From positions 54,562 through 118,561 of the forward strand of contig NZ_JAMXFJ010000018.1 of the NCBI RefSeq assembly GCF_025460805.1: 64,000 bases of DNA. The letters are read 5' to 3'. Both the position numbers and the translations under genes were made by a program. A model generated the notes under the pieces. The model was not told where the DNA came from. It worked only from the letters and a program-made list of their open reading frames with translations, and did no database searches. Below, in pieces: positions 43,598 through 53,219 of the stretch. Position 1 is the stretch's first letter. Each line of letters opens with the position of its first letter. The DNA is from Microvirga sesbaniae (GTDB lineage: Bacteria > Pseudomonadota > Alphaproteobacteria > Rhizobiales > Beijerinckiaceae).

Positions 43598-43925
43598 CGA
43601 GCATCGGACGCGACAAGTGGAATCCCCTTCTGGGATCGGATCCGATGCTCAATCCCTTGGGCGGCGCACCGTTCGGGACCCAGTCTTGATCGCACCGCCT
43701 CGCACCACCCTCCACGTCATCACCGGGCTTGTCCAATCCACCACCACGTCATCACCGGCCTTGTGCCGGTGATCCCGATTGTTTGGGGCGCGGCGCTTCA
43801 CCTTATCGGGATGGCCGGCACAAGGCCGGCCATGACGTGGAGGGTGTCATCGCCCTCTCACACAACCCGCCACGTCATCACCGGGCTCGTCCCGGTGATC
43901 CCGATTGTCCGATGCTCCCCTCATG
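43598..43925. repeat. Mixed cluster of two repeat families
   Basis: 43598-43695 is a family 1 element (GAGCATCGGACGCGACAAG, then GGATCCGATGCTC, then GCGGCGCACCGTTC). It is followed by four copies of a second family with core CGTCATCACCGG(G/C)CTTGT: at about 43714, 43746, 43805-43840 (inverted, CACAAGGCCGGCCATGACG) and 43871. The last ends GGTGATCCCGATTGTCCGATGCTC, whose end is again family 1-like. This second family looks like the CGTCAT...CCCGAT palindromes scattered in Rhizobiales genomes. Confidence 0.75.
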
Positions 43926-44011
43926 GCCGGCGCACCGCTGACTGCGAAAAGCCGGCTCGGTGCCAAGGACGACGTCGGCCCGTCCTGGATCTCGCAGCCG
44001 CTCATCCAGGG

Positions 44012-44578
44012 TCAGGTGCACACAGGCATGCCGATCCGTTCGTCGCGCCGCCGCAGCCATGCCATGACTGGGATGCTCAAGAGCACCATCCAGACCTTTC
44101 CGATGATCTGCGGCAGCAGAAACTCGAGGCTCCCGAAGGCCAGGAACAGGAATACCGCGCTGTCGACGACCAAGCCGACGAGGCTGCTCGCGACAACCGC
44201 CAGGATCAGGCCACGCTGCTGCAACGGCGTGTAGACGCCCAGATCTGCCAACTCGGACAGAAGAAACGCTGCCGTCGAGGCGAGGATGAGCGCCGGAGGT
44301 GCAAAGACGACCGAGAGGATGCCTCCCACCCCGATGGCGGCCAGCGCCCAGTACCGACCCAGACGCCGCTGCACGAGGTCGCGCAACACCAGCGCCAGGC
44401 CTACCACCAGCACACCGCTGGGGGCAGCCAGGCCAGGGGCTACGGGGATCAGGCAAGGGCCTTCTGGAACGCAGACCGTTCCGACATGGCCGACGAGCCA
44501 GTTGGCGGCCGGGATGCAGGCGGTAAAGCCCGCAAGGACCGCCATTCCTTCAATTCTGCGGCGGAGATCAGGGGTCAT
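44012..44578 (-). CDS. VUT-family queuosine-precursor transporter
   Basis: 188 residues with about six hydrophobic segments. PEGPCLIPVAPGLAAPSGVLVVGLALVLRDLVQRRLG, FLLSELADLGVYTPLQQRG and VGLVVDSAVFLFLAFGS match the VUT family (YhhQ-like), whose members import the queuosine precursor preQ0 or preQ1. The start follows the queC stop by 42 bp, in the same direction, which supports a role in the queuosine pathway. Membrane protein. The ATG region lacks a strong ribosome site. Confidence 0.8.
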   Translation of the reverse strand: MTPDLRRRIEGMAVLAGFTACIPAANWLVGHVGTVCVPEGPCLIPVAPGLAAPSGVLVVGLALVLRDLVQRRLGRYWALAAIGVGGILSVVFAPPALILASTAAFLLSELADLGVYTPLQQRGLILAVVASSLVGLVVDSAVFLFLAFGSLEFLLPQIIGKVWMVLLSIPVMAWLRRRDERIGMPVCT

Positions 44579-44620
44579 GTTCGAATCGTCCCAATATTCT
44601 GTGATGATCGTCAGCCGAAC

Positions 44621-45331
44621 TTAGGAAGGCTGTTTGGCCTGGTGCTCGCGGCAGGCTTCGATCCAGTAGTCAGGGTCGTCGTACAGAGTAGGATCCGCTA
44701 CGCCTGCGAGGTGAAAGGCCTCGCGCCGCTCGACACAGGTGCCGCAACGTCCGCAATGCTGCTCACCACCCTGGTAGCAGGACCAGGTCTCGGCAAATGG
44801 GACGCCCAGCCTTGCGCCGTCGCGCACGATGTCAGCTTTGCTCCGCCGGACGAAGGGTGCGTAGAGGGCGATGCTCGCCAGCCCTTCCAGCGCGTGGTGC
44901 TGCATGGTCTCGAACGCCTCAATGAAGTCGGGACGGCAGTCCGGGTAGATGAAATGATCGCCGCCATGCACGGCAGCCGCCACTGCGTCGGCCTGCTCGG
45001 CGGCTGCGACGCCAAAGGCGATCGCCAGCATGATTGCGTTGCGATTGGGCACCACAGTGGCCCGCATGGTGTCTTCGGCATAGTGGCCCTCCGGTACCGC
45101 CTTCCCGCCGGTGAGAGCCGATCCGGTCAGGAGACGCCCGACGGCGGATATGTCGATGACGTCGTGGCGCACGCCCAGCCGCACGGCGCAGGCCTGTGCC
45201 GAGGCCAGCTCCTTCCTGTGGCGCTGCCCGTAATCGAAGGACACGAGGCGCGTGAGGGTTCGCTCCGCCGCAACCTTGTGCGCGAGCGTGACGGAGTCCA
45301 ATCCGCCGGAACAGATGACGAGCGTTTTCAC
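44621..45331 (-). CDS. queC: 7-cyano-7-deazaguanine synthase
   Basis: 236 residues from GTG 45331, with GGAGC 4 bases upstream. An earlier in-frame ATG at 45421 would translate the candidate riboswitch and adds untypical sequence. The PP-loop ATP site is SGGLDSVT at residues 8-15. Four cysteines near the C-terminus (CYQGGEQHCGRCGTC) bind zinc. QueC converts 7-carboxy-7-deazaguanine to preQ0 with ATP and ammonia in queuosine synthesis. Adjacent to a VUT transporter gene. Confidence 0.95.
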   Translation of the reverse strand: MKTLVICSGGLDSVTLAHKVAAERTLTRLVSFDYGQRHRKELASAQACAVRLGVRHDVIDISAVGRLLTGSALTGGKAVPEGHYAEDTMRATVVPNRNAIMLAIAFGVAAAEQADAVAAAVHGGDHFIYPDCRPDFIEAFETMQHHALEGLASIALYAPFVRRSKADIVRDGARLGVPFAETWSCYQGGEQHCGRCGTCVERREAFHLAGVADPTLYDDPDYWIEACREHQAKQPS

Positions 45332-45336
45332 CGGAG

Positions 45337-45370
45337 CTCCTTGTTTTGACCGGGTAGGCTGCGACCGGAT
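45337..45370 (-). promoter_or_regulatory. Candidate preQ1-I riboswitch upstream of queC
   Basis: On the minus strand CCGG (45368-45365), an 11-base loop UCGCAGCCUAC, CCGG (45353-45350), then an A-rich tail UCAAAACAAGGAG reaching the ribosome site. The layout (short stem, C/U-rich loop ending CUAC-C, A-rich strand able to lie in the stem groove and pair with the loop, overlap with the Shine-Dalgarno) matches the roughly 34-nt preQ1-I aptamer. The stem is one pair shorter than the Bacillus example and the tail lacks the full CUAA, so this is tentative. Confidence 0.35.
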
Positions 45371-45602
45371 CGGCTCACGTGCCGATGAACGTTGAGCGAA
45401 TGAAAGATCGCCTGGCCTCACCAGGCGCTCACCCCATCCGCGTCACGGCATAAGGACCAATGCGGGTGCACATGTCAACAAGAATAGATTCCGCCACAGT
45501 CACCTTAATCGGACAGCGTCTATCGGTTCGGAAAAGCACAGCGGACAGGGCTGAACGACACCGCGGCGCTTCTTGTGAAAGCAGACGACCGACGTTGCAG
45601 TC

Positions 45603-46265
45603 TCACTTGGCGCGCCAATCCGGCGTGCGCTCCCGGCGGGCTTCGGACAGGGCGCGAAGGACGCCTTCGGCATCATGGTCAGTCCCATACACGGGCGTTC
45701 CGGGCTGCTGCCGCCAGGACTCGTCGAGTCCTCCGGCATCGACGCCGTCAAACCCGAGTTCGTCGACGAGTTGAAGCACGACGGCCTTGGCCTTGGAATC
45801 GTCTCCCGCGACCGGCAGCGCAATACGGCCGGGGGCGCCCCGCGGCTGACCGCGCTCGAGCAGATGTCGGGCATAGATATTGTTGAAAGCCTTGATCACC
45901 GGCCGTCCCAATTGCCGCTCGACCCAGCGGCTTTCCGGCATGCCATTCTCGATCTCCTCGATGCGACCATCGCGCTGCTGCGGATAGTAGTTGCCGGTGT
46001 CGACGACGACGGCGTCAGGACCGACGCCGTCGAACAACCCCTTCGGCAGATCGGGGATGCTCTTTTCCGGGATCGTGACGACGATGAGATCCTTGTCACG
46101 GACGGCCTCCGCGACCGAGACGGCCTTGGCGCCGGTCTCCCGCACCAAGGAGGCGAGCGTCTGAGGTCCGCGGGAGTTCGCCACGGAGACTTCGTGCCCG
46201 AGCATGGAGAAGCGACGGGTCAAGTTGCCGCCGATGTTGCCTGCGCCGATGATGCCGATCTTCAT
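45603..46265 (-). CDS. NADPH-dependent F420 reductase-like oxidoreductase
   Basis: 220 residues from ATG 46265, with GGGAGGCAG upstream. MKIGIIGAGNIGGNLTRRFSMLGHEV is a Rossmann GxGxxG nucleotide site; VANSRGPQTLASLV, IKAFNNIYARHL and LPVAGDDSKAKAVV are characteristic of the NADPH:F420 reductase-like family. Many members in bacteria without F420 are NAD(P)-binding proteins of unknown reaction. It stands alone, 260 bp from the next minus-strand gene. Confidence 0.85.
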   Translation of the reverse strand: MKIGIIGAGNIGGNLTRRFSMLGHEVSVANSRGPQTLASLVRETGAKAVSVAEAVRDKDLIVVTIPEKSIPDLPKGLFDGVGPDAVVVDTGNYYPQQRDGRIEEIENGMPESRWVERQLGRPVIKAFNNIYARHLLERGQPRGAPGRIALPVAGDDSKAKAVVLQLVDELGFDGVDAGGLDESWRQQPGTPVYGTDHDAEGVLRALSEARRERTPDWRAK

Positions 46266-46526
46266 GTCTGCCTCCCTTGGACGACGGTTTTCCGACATGT
46301 GCGGGGCCGCGCGAAGGCGAACTTGCACCGTCCGGCGAACGTCACGGACCCGATCTAGAGCGAAATCCTACACTGAACATCGTTCTGGACGATAGAACCA
46401 ACGCTCTGACCCACGTCCAGGAAAACACCACCCTTCGCAAGGTGCGCTGATTCGACGTGAACGGCTCCACGGCCTTGGTTCCCGCATTCAGCTTGCTTTC
46501 CGGAAGTGCTTCGACATCCGGAATCC

Positions 46527-47534
46527 TCAGAACTCCAGGCAGATCTTGCCAAAGTGGGCTCCCGATTCCTCATACCGGAATGCTTCGGCCATGACGGCAA
46601 GAGCAAAGCTGCGATCGATGACAGGCCGCAGCTCCGTCGCCTCGATGGCTCTCACGAAGTCCATCTGCTGGCTTCGGTTGCCGACGATGAGGCCGTGGAG
46701 CCGCGCTTGCTTTGCCATCAGGGCTCCGGTCGGGACCTCGCCTGCCCGACCAGTCAGCACGCCGATCAGCGAGATGTGTCCGCCGACCCGCACCGCGGCA
46801 ATCGATTGCCCCAGCGTGCCCGCCCCGCCGACCTCGATCACATGATCCACGCCGCGCCCGCCGGCCCAGTCCCGGGCGCGGACGCCCCAATCCTGGTGCT
46901 GGCGGTAGTTGATCGTGTGATCGGCCCCGAGGGCCCGGACACGCTCCAGCTTTTCGTCCGAGGAAGAGGTGGCGACGACGGACGCCCCCATCAGCTTCGC
47001 CAGCTGAAGCGCAAAGATCGAGACCCCGCCGGTGCCCAACACCAGCACGACATCACCGGCCTTGAGGCCGCCGTTGACGATGAGAGCCCTCCAGGCGGTC
47101 AGCCCCGCTGTGGTGAGCGTCGCCGCTTCGGCGTGGCTAAAGCCTTTCGGTGCTCGGGTGAACCAGGTCGCCGGCCGCACCACCGCCTCCCGCGCATAGC
47201 CATCGACTCCATCACCGGGCACCGTCGAGAAATCGCTCACCGCCGGTGGCCCCTCCAGCCAGCCCGGGAAAAAGCAGGAGACGACATGATCGCCCACGGC
47301 GAACTCGGTCAGCCCCTCGCCCACCACCTCGACCACCCCGGCGCCGTCCGACATCGGAATACGCCCATCTTCCGTCGGCATCCGTCCGCTCACGACGCCA
47401 TAATCGTGATAGTTGAGCGAACTTGCGTGAAGCCGAACCCGAATCTCACCTGGCCCGGGGCCGCCTGGTTCCGGCAGGTCGAGGGGTTCGAGCCGATCCA
47501 ATCCGCCGGGTGAACGCAGCGTCATTCCCTTCAT
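46527..47534 (-). CDS. NAD(P)-dependent medium-chain alcohol dehydrogenase/quinone reductase
   Basis: 335 residues from ATG 47534, with GGAGG upstream. MDR fold without the structural zinc cysteine cluster: SLNYHDYGVVSGRMPTEDGRIPMSDGAGVV, TAGLTAWRAL, LVLGTGGVSIFALQLAK and GGHISLIGVLTG. This subgroup (zinc-independent or weakly zinc-binding) reduces alcohols, quinones or enones. It is separated by 105 bp from the OYE-family gene upstream and is probably cotranscribed with it. Confidence 0.88.
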   Translation of the reverse strand: MKGMTLRSPGGLDRLEPLDLPEPGGPGPGEIRVRLHASSLNYHDYGVVSGRMPTEDGRIPMSDGAGVVEVVGEGLTEFAVGDHVVSCFFPGWLEGPPAVSDFSTVPGDGVDGYAREAVVRPATWFTRAPKGFSHAEAATLTTAGLTAWRALIVNGGLKAGDVVLVLGTGGVSIFALQLAKLMGASVVATSSSDEKLERVRALGADHTINYRQHQDWGVRARDWAGGRGVDHVIEVGGAGTLGQSIAAVRVGGHISLIGVLTGRAGEVPTGALMAKQARLHGLIVGNRSQQMDFVRAIEATELRPVIDRSFALAVMAEAFRYEESGAHFGKICLEF

Positions 47535-47638
47535 TGGCAGCCTCCATCGCCATTCTGCAACTTGGAGTGATTGGAACGGGCATAGCCGCTGCCTCATGCT
47601 CCGGACGGGCAGTCGCGGATATGTTCAACGGCCGCCCC

Positions 47639-48745
<1,107 letters not shown>

Positions 48746-48925
48746 CCAGTTTGCTGGGACAACAGGAACGCATCTGACACCGGGTGCGCTCGTTCAGGCC
48801 CCTCGGGTATCTGCCCGCGACAGAACGACTGTCCTCCGGCGTGGCCGGCCAAGTGGACGATCTTGCAAGGATGCATCCCCTTCCGGGTCAGCCCCGCGGC
48901 GCCACCCTGCTCGATAAGAACCATC

Positions 48926-49756
48926 CTATGGCGGCCCCCATCCTGCATCGTCCATCGAGCCTTCAGCGGCCACAGTCTCGTCGAGCTCGGAACGCCATTG
49001 GTTGGCGACCAATCGGCGGCCAGTCACCCCGTCGGCCTGGGTCGAGGCGAGCCACAGCAGCGGTGGAACGACGATCTCGGGATCGAGCAGGTGCGCACGC
49101 ACGGCCTCGGAGACGCCACGGGGGATCATGCCGGTCAGCGTGGCGCCGCCCGGCAGCAGCGCATTGACGGTCACCCCCGTTCCGGCGAGATCCTGCGCCC
49201 AGATGAGGGTCTCGGATTCGAGCGCGGCTTTCGACGGACCATAGGGTGAGAAGCCCCGGCGGCGCATCGTCTCCTGGTTCATCGAGATGTTGATGATCCG
49301 GCCCCAGCCCGCCTGGAGCATGCTCGGCACGGCAGCTCGGGCCATCAGGAAGGGCCCGTTCACATTCGTATCGATCACCATGCGCCAGGTTTCGGGCGCA
49401 ACCTCCCAGAACCGGGTCGGCTCCGTGAGGAACGCCTCGCTGACATACTTCATGCCCCGCCCGGCGTTGTTCACGAGAACATCCAGACGACCAAACCGCG
49501 CGAGAGCAGCCTCGGCCGTTCGAACACAGTCTTCCTCGCGGGTCACGTCAGCCGTGAGCGGATAGATCCGGTCCCCATAACCCATCCCTCGAGCTTCACC
49601 CGCCACCTGCTCAAGCTCCGCTTGCTCGCGCGCGGCGGTCGCAACAACGCTGGCGCCGGCGCGCAGGAGTCCAAGGACCATGGAGCGGCCGAGGCCGCGC
49701 CCGCCTCCGGTCACAAGGGCCACCTTGCCGGCCAGCCGCTCGGAGCCTGCGGTCAT
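48926..49756 (-). CDS. Short-chain dehydrogenase/reductase
   Basis: 276 residues from ATG 49756; longer in-frame starts reach into sequence without coding character. TGGGRGLGRSM (nucleotide loop), VNNAGRG, catalytic Ser in NISMNQ, and YGPSKAA (Tyr-x3-Lys). A classical SDR with an insertion after VNNAG (EAFLTEPTRFWEVAPETW) and a longer C-terminus than usual. Substrate unknown. It lies between an OYE gene and an iron ADH on the same strand. Confidence 0.88.
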   Translation of the reverse strand: MTAGSERLAGKVALVTGGGRGLGRSMVLGLLRAGASVVATAAREQAELEQVAGEARGMGYGDRIYPLTADVTREEDCVRTAEAALARFGRLDVLVNNAGRGMKYVSEAFLTEPTRFWEVAPETWRMVIDTNVNGPFLMARAAVPSMLQAGWGRIINISMNQETMRRRGFSPYGPSKAALESETLIWAQDLAGTGVTVNALLPGGATLTGMIPRGVSEAVRAHLLDPEIVVPPLLWLASTQADGVTGRRLVANQWRSELDETVAAEGSMDDAGWGPP

Positions 49757-50032
49757 GAAGCCGATCCCGGCCGTGCGGGTGCCGATGCACGTTGAGCCGA
49801 GGCTTGGATCATTGGTCCCCTCTCCCTCCATTCGCCGATCGGTCGGGCCGTTGGCCGCCAACCAGCACGAGCCGGGATTTGTTCCCGAAGAGCCGTCCGT
49901 CGCCGCCGTGCTCCTGCTGCTCGATGAATCCTGCCGGAGGGGTTCAGATCCCTGTTCGACCTCTTGGCGCCGCACATGCCGGAAGGGCCCGCCTCGGGTG
50001 GTCTTCGCCTCATCGCCCGGTTGAGCGATGCT

Positions 50033-51190
50033 TCAGGTGAGGGCGTGAGGAGATCCGCCTTCGTAGGCCGCCTCCAGGATCGCGAGATAGTCGCCGGCAT
50101 TTGCCGGTCGCGGGTTGGTGGCCGAAGAGTGATCCTTGGTCGCGCTCTCGGCAATGCCGGGGAGCGTGACGCGGGGGACGCCCATCGCCGCGAGGCTCGC
50201 CGGCATTGCGAGGCGGGCATTGAGATCACGGAAGAAATCGGCGAGATCCGCTCCGGGCTCGATCCCCAGGCGCCGGCGGAGAACGTCGTATTTGGGGCCG
50301 CAATTCCTCTCATTGAACGCGATGACAAAAGGCAGCAGGACGGCATTCAGCGTCCCGTGATGCAGTGAGACCTGTTTCAGGCCGCCGAGAGGATGAGAGA
50401 GGGCGTGAACGGCGCCGAGGCCCTTCTGGAAGGTCAACCCTCCCTCCAGCGCAGCCATCATCATCTCGTGCCTGGCCGCCGCATCGTCACCGTGGGTCAC
50501 CGCCCGTTCGATGTTCTTGACGGCGCGCTCGAGGCCATCCAGGGCAATGGCTTCCGCCGGAGGATTGAAGCGCGGGCTCAGGAAGGTCTCGACGCAATGC
50601 GTGATGGCGTCCATGCCCGTTGCCGCTGTGAGACCCGGGGGAAGCCCCAATGTCAGCTCGGGATCGCAGATCGCCCGCCGAGGGATGAGATGGGGAGAGA
50701 TGAATCCGAGCTTGCGCCCATCCTCCAGGGTGATCAGAGCCGCCCGTCCCACCTCGCTGCCGGTGCCCGCCGTGGTCGGGATGGCGATCAAAGGCGCGAC
50801 CGCTGCCGTGATCTTCGGGATCCCACCGAGAATCGCGGCATAGCCCTCCAGAGGGCCGCCATGGGTGGAAAGCAGCGCGACCCCCTTGGCCAGATCGATC
50901 GGCGAGCCGCCGCCGATGGCGATCAATCCATCGCACCCGCCGGAGCGGTAGAGATCGAGCGCAGCGAGAACCGCCCCCTCGGTCGGATTTGTCGGTGTTC
51001 CCGTGAAGGCCGGCACGTCGGAGCCGTTCGGAAGCACATTCCTGAGGCGATCAATCAGGCCGGCCCGCTCGAGACCGGCATCGGCGATGATCAGCGGGTT
51101 GCTGATATTCAGGTCCCGCAGATCGTCGCCGAGCCCAGCGATGGCCCCGGGCGCAAAGCGAATGGTCGTCAGATAGGTAATCAGTGACAT
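50033..51190 (-). CDS. Iron-containing alcohol dehydrogenase
   Basis: 385 residues from ATG 51190, with CAGGAGAAACGG upstream. GGGSPIDLAKGVAL binds NAD; PTTAGTGSEVGRAAL, then metal ligands in GMDAITHCVE, HALSHPLGG and HHGTLNAVLLP (Asp and three His). Family III ADH; members oxidise primary alcohols, lactaldehyde, hydroxyacids or maleylacetate. The cysteine-poor sequence and RRAICDPELTLGLPPGLTAATG match the maleylacetate reductase/ADH mixed group. The specific substrate is uncertain. Confidence 0.9.
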   Translation of the reverse strand: MSLITYLTTIRFAPGAIAGLGDDLRDLNISNPLIIADAGLERAGLIDRLRNVLPNGSDVPAFTGTPTNPTEGAVLAALDLYRSGGCDGLIAIGGGSPIDLAKGVALLSTHGGPLEGYAAILGGIPKITAAVAPLIAIPTTAGTGSEVGRAALITLEDGRKLGFISPHLIPRRAICDPELTLGLPPGLTAATGMDAITHCVETFLSPRFNPPAEAIALDGLERAVKNIERAVTHGDDAAARHEMMMAALEGGLTFQKGLGAVHALSHPLGGLKQVSLHHGTLNAVLLPFVIAFNERNCGPKYDVLRRRLGIEPGADLADFFRDLNARLAMPASLAAMGVPRVTLPGIAESATKDHSSATNPRPANAGDYLAILEAAYEGGSPHALT

Positions 51191-51573
51191 TCCGTTTCTC
51201 CTGACCTGGACACGCGCGATGCGCTTGGGTCGCCGATCGTCGCTTCGACAGGAAGCCCGGGCAACCATCGACACGACTGCACGAACCTCGGCGATTTCGG
51301 CATCTCAAGCAATGGCCAACCTGTCACCGTCTCCGGGAAACGTCTTCCGCGGCTGTCCTACATTGCCGAGAAACGGCTTGCGGCGGCACAAGCACGTTTC
51401 GGGGCTCTCGATTCAACATCCGCCGATGCTCGCATAGCCGGGATCTCACATCGGCGACTCACGATCGACGAGACTTCCGCGTCAAACCTCCGATCGGCCG
51501 TCGCCCCGGATAGACCAGGCATTCGACCTCGACGGCGCGGGTGGACCATGCCACAACGCTCGGCGCCGCCCCA
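51191..51573. other. Intergenic region before the iron ADH and after the cupin gene
   Basis: 383 bp. Its left part is the leader of the iron ADH. The right part holds a possible AraC remnant on the plus strand (listed separately). I see no clear promoter or operator. Confidence 0.4.
51320..51451 (+). pseudogene. Possible AraC-family C-terminal remnant
   Basis: The plus-strand frame through 51359 reads SYIAEKRLAAAQARFGALDS, then RIAGISHRR. This resembles the YI-x-x-RLAxAxxxL and IAxIAHxCGF elements of AraC-family HTH domains. The frame has no AraC start and the second HTH is lost after HRR. Weak evidence. Confidence 0.3.
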
Positions 51574-52107
51574 TTATCGAATGAATTGGTCAATATAGTC
51601 AGCTCCCAGGCCATTCGTCGCATAATGATTGCGGCATTTCTCGATCCGAGTGAACACATCGTCGAACCCAGTGGCCTGGCCATCTGGATCGACATAGATC
51701 ATTGCCCCGTTGACCTGAAAAAGAGTGATCATTTCATCCACATGGGGATCAACGACAAGCGTATGCGTCTCTCCCGGTGCCTCGTAGGCATAGGATCCCT
51801 CTTTGGCGATCCAGTCGTGCTCCAGGTAGCGCCATTCTCCCTTCAGCACGAAGGCGTGAACCGGCTGAGGATGCCGATGGCGCGAAAGCACGCCGGACTT
51901 CCTCACACGCAACAGGTTCATCCAATAGCCGCGTGATGCAGCGAGCAGCAGGGGTCGGAACCACACGTTCTCCTCGACCGGGACCCATATCCGCTCATCT
52001 GTCGGGATGGCGTTCGGAACCACGAGTTCCGGCGGAGAATCCTTCGGCTGGGAATGCTTGTAGGGAATCCATTTGTCGCTGTTTCGAGTGACTTCGGGCT
52101 CTGACAT
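51574..52107 (-). CDS. Cupin of the 2,4'-dihydroxyacetophenone dioxygenase family
   Basis: 177 residues from ATG 52107. Cupin motif: SRHRHPQPVHAFVLKGEWRYLEHDW with His residues for Fe, and a second strand APGETHTLVV with the last His. WVPVEENVWFRPLLLAASRGYWMNLLRV is typical of the DAD family, which cleaves a C-C bond in hydroxyacetophenones; many members have unknown substrates. It follows an SDR gene by 29 bp on the same strand. Confidence 0.82.
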   Translation of the reverse strand: MSEPEVTRNSDKWIPYKHSQPKDSPPELVVPNAIPTDERIWVPVEENVWFRPLLLAASRGYWMNLLRVRKSGVLSRHRHPQPVHAFVLKGEWRYLEHDWIAKEGSYAYEAPGETHTLVVDPHVDEMITLFQVNGAMIYVDPDGQATGFDDVFTRIEKCRNHYATNGLGADYIDQFIR

Positions 52108-52136
52108 TCCATATGCTCCTGCGAGATGCGATATCA

Positions 52137-52883
52137 TCAAACGGTGAGATAGCCGCCGTCGACTGCCAGAATCGCCCCCGTCACGAAGCACGCGGCAGGC
52201 GAGCCGAGGAAGACTACGCAACTGGCGACCTCGTCGGGAAGTCCCCATCGGTTCATCGGCGTCCGGGCCAGGATGGCACGGTTGCGCTCCGGATCGGCCT
52301 GAAGATCCTTGGTCAGTGGCGTTGCAATCCAACCGGGCGCGACGGCGTTCACCCGAATCCCGTCCGATGCCCAGGCAGCAGCCAAGCTTTTCGTCAGCTG
52401 GCCGATTCCACCCTTCGAGGCACTGTAGGCGGGCACTCTCGCTCCTCCGAAGAAGCTGAGCATGGACGCGACATTGACGACGGCTCCCCTGCTGTGGCGC
52501 AGCTTTGCTCTCGCGGCCGAACAGACGCGCATCGCCCCATTCAGGTTGATATCGACGACGTCTGCGAAGACATCCGGGTCGTGTTCGATGTCACGGCGGA
52601 TCACCCCGGCCGCGTTCACCAGCACATGCAGATGCTCCATCCGCTCGAGCAGGTCTATGATCGCGGGACCGTTCCGCACGTCGAGAACCTCGAACACCAG
52701 ACCGGCATTCTGGGCATCATCCGAAGCCCGGTCGCGCTCGGATGGGGTCGCTCCGGTCGCGACGACCTCGGCCCCGAGGTTCCGGAAGGCCCTCGCGCAA
52801 GCAAGCCCGATCCCACTCGTTCCTCCCGTGACCAGGACGGTCCGGCCTTCATAGAGCCGAGGTGCGAACGTATCCATTGTCAT
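52137..52883 (-). CDS. Short-chain dehydrogenase/reductase
   Basis: 248 residues from ATG 52883. TGGTSGIGLACARAF (cofactor), VNAAGVI, catalytic Ser in NVASMLSF, YSASKGG (Tyr-x3-Lys) and the C-terminal GAILAVDGGYLTV. Classical SDR resembling gluconate/2-deoxygluconate dehydrogenases. It lies in the group with RraA-like and transport genes, so it probably oxidises a sugar acid intermediate. Confidence 0.9.
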   Translation of the reverse strand: MTMDTFAPRLYEGRTVLVTGGTSGIGLACARAFRNLGAEVVATGATPSERDRASDDAQNAGLVFEVLDVRNGPAIIDLLERMEHLHVLVNAAGVIRRDIEHDPDVFADVVDINLNGAMRVCSAARAKLRHSRGAVVNVASMLSFFGGARVPAYSASKGGIGQLTKSLAAAWASDGIRVNAVAPGWIATPLTKDLQADPERNRAILARTPMNRWGLPDEVASCVVFLGSPAACFVTGAILAVDGGYLTV

Positions 52884-53176
52884 CACAGCCTCCGCTGTCG
52901 AAAGAGAATCCGCCAGAACAGGCTGACGGGGTGGGAGGTCTCGTCGTCGGGCATCACACGGCCGTTGGGCAGGTCGTCCCCGACGTGGCGGCGCCCGGCC
53001 CGAAAGTATGCAGGACCTTCTGCCCAGAAGCATCCCTCGTCGGAATTCTCAAGCCGGGAGGTCGGATCAACGAGCCGTCGGAAGCGCTCATCCAGCGTCA
53101 CAGGCGCATGGCCGGCCATCGTCGCCATCCGCTTGCAAACGGCCTCACGACACGCCGTCGTGGCCAGGACAGGCAT
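52883..53176 (-). pseudogene. SMP-30/gluconolactonase N-terminal remnant
   Basis: The frame reads TLDERFRRLVDPTSRLENSD, then GCFWAEGPAYFRAGR, then DDLPNGRVMPDDET. It aligns with the DERF...LE...EGPVWF...SDIPNDRMLRWDE start of SMP-30/gluconolactonase proteins. It then stops after fewer than 100 residues, without the rest of the propeller or its metal ligands. Its 3' end touches the start of the SDR gene. A truncated lactonase gene within a sugar-acid cluster. Confidence 0.65.
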
Positions 53177-53219
53177 CCGACCCGGCGCCGCGCGACCCGG
53201 CGTGAAAGACCGGCAACGC

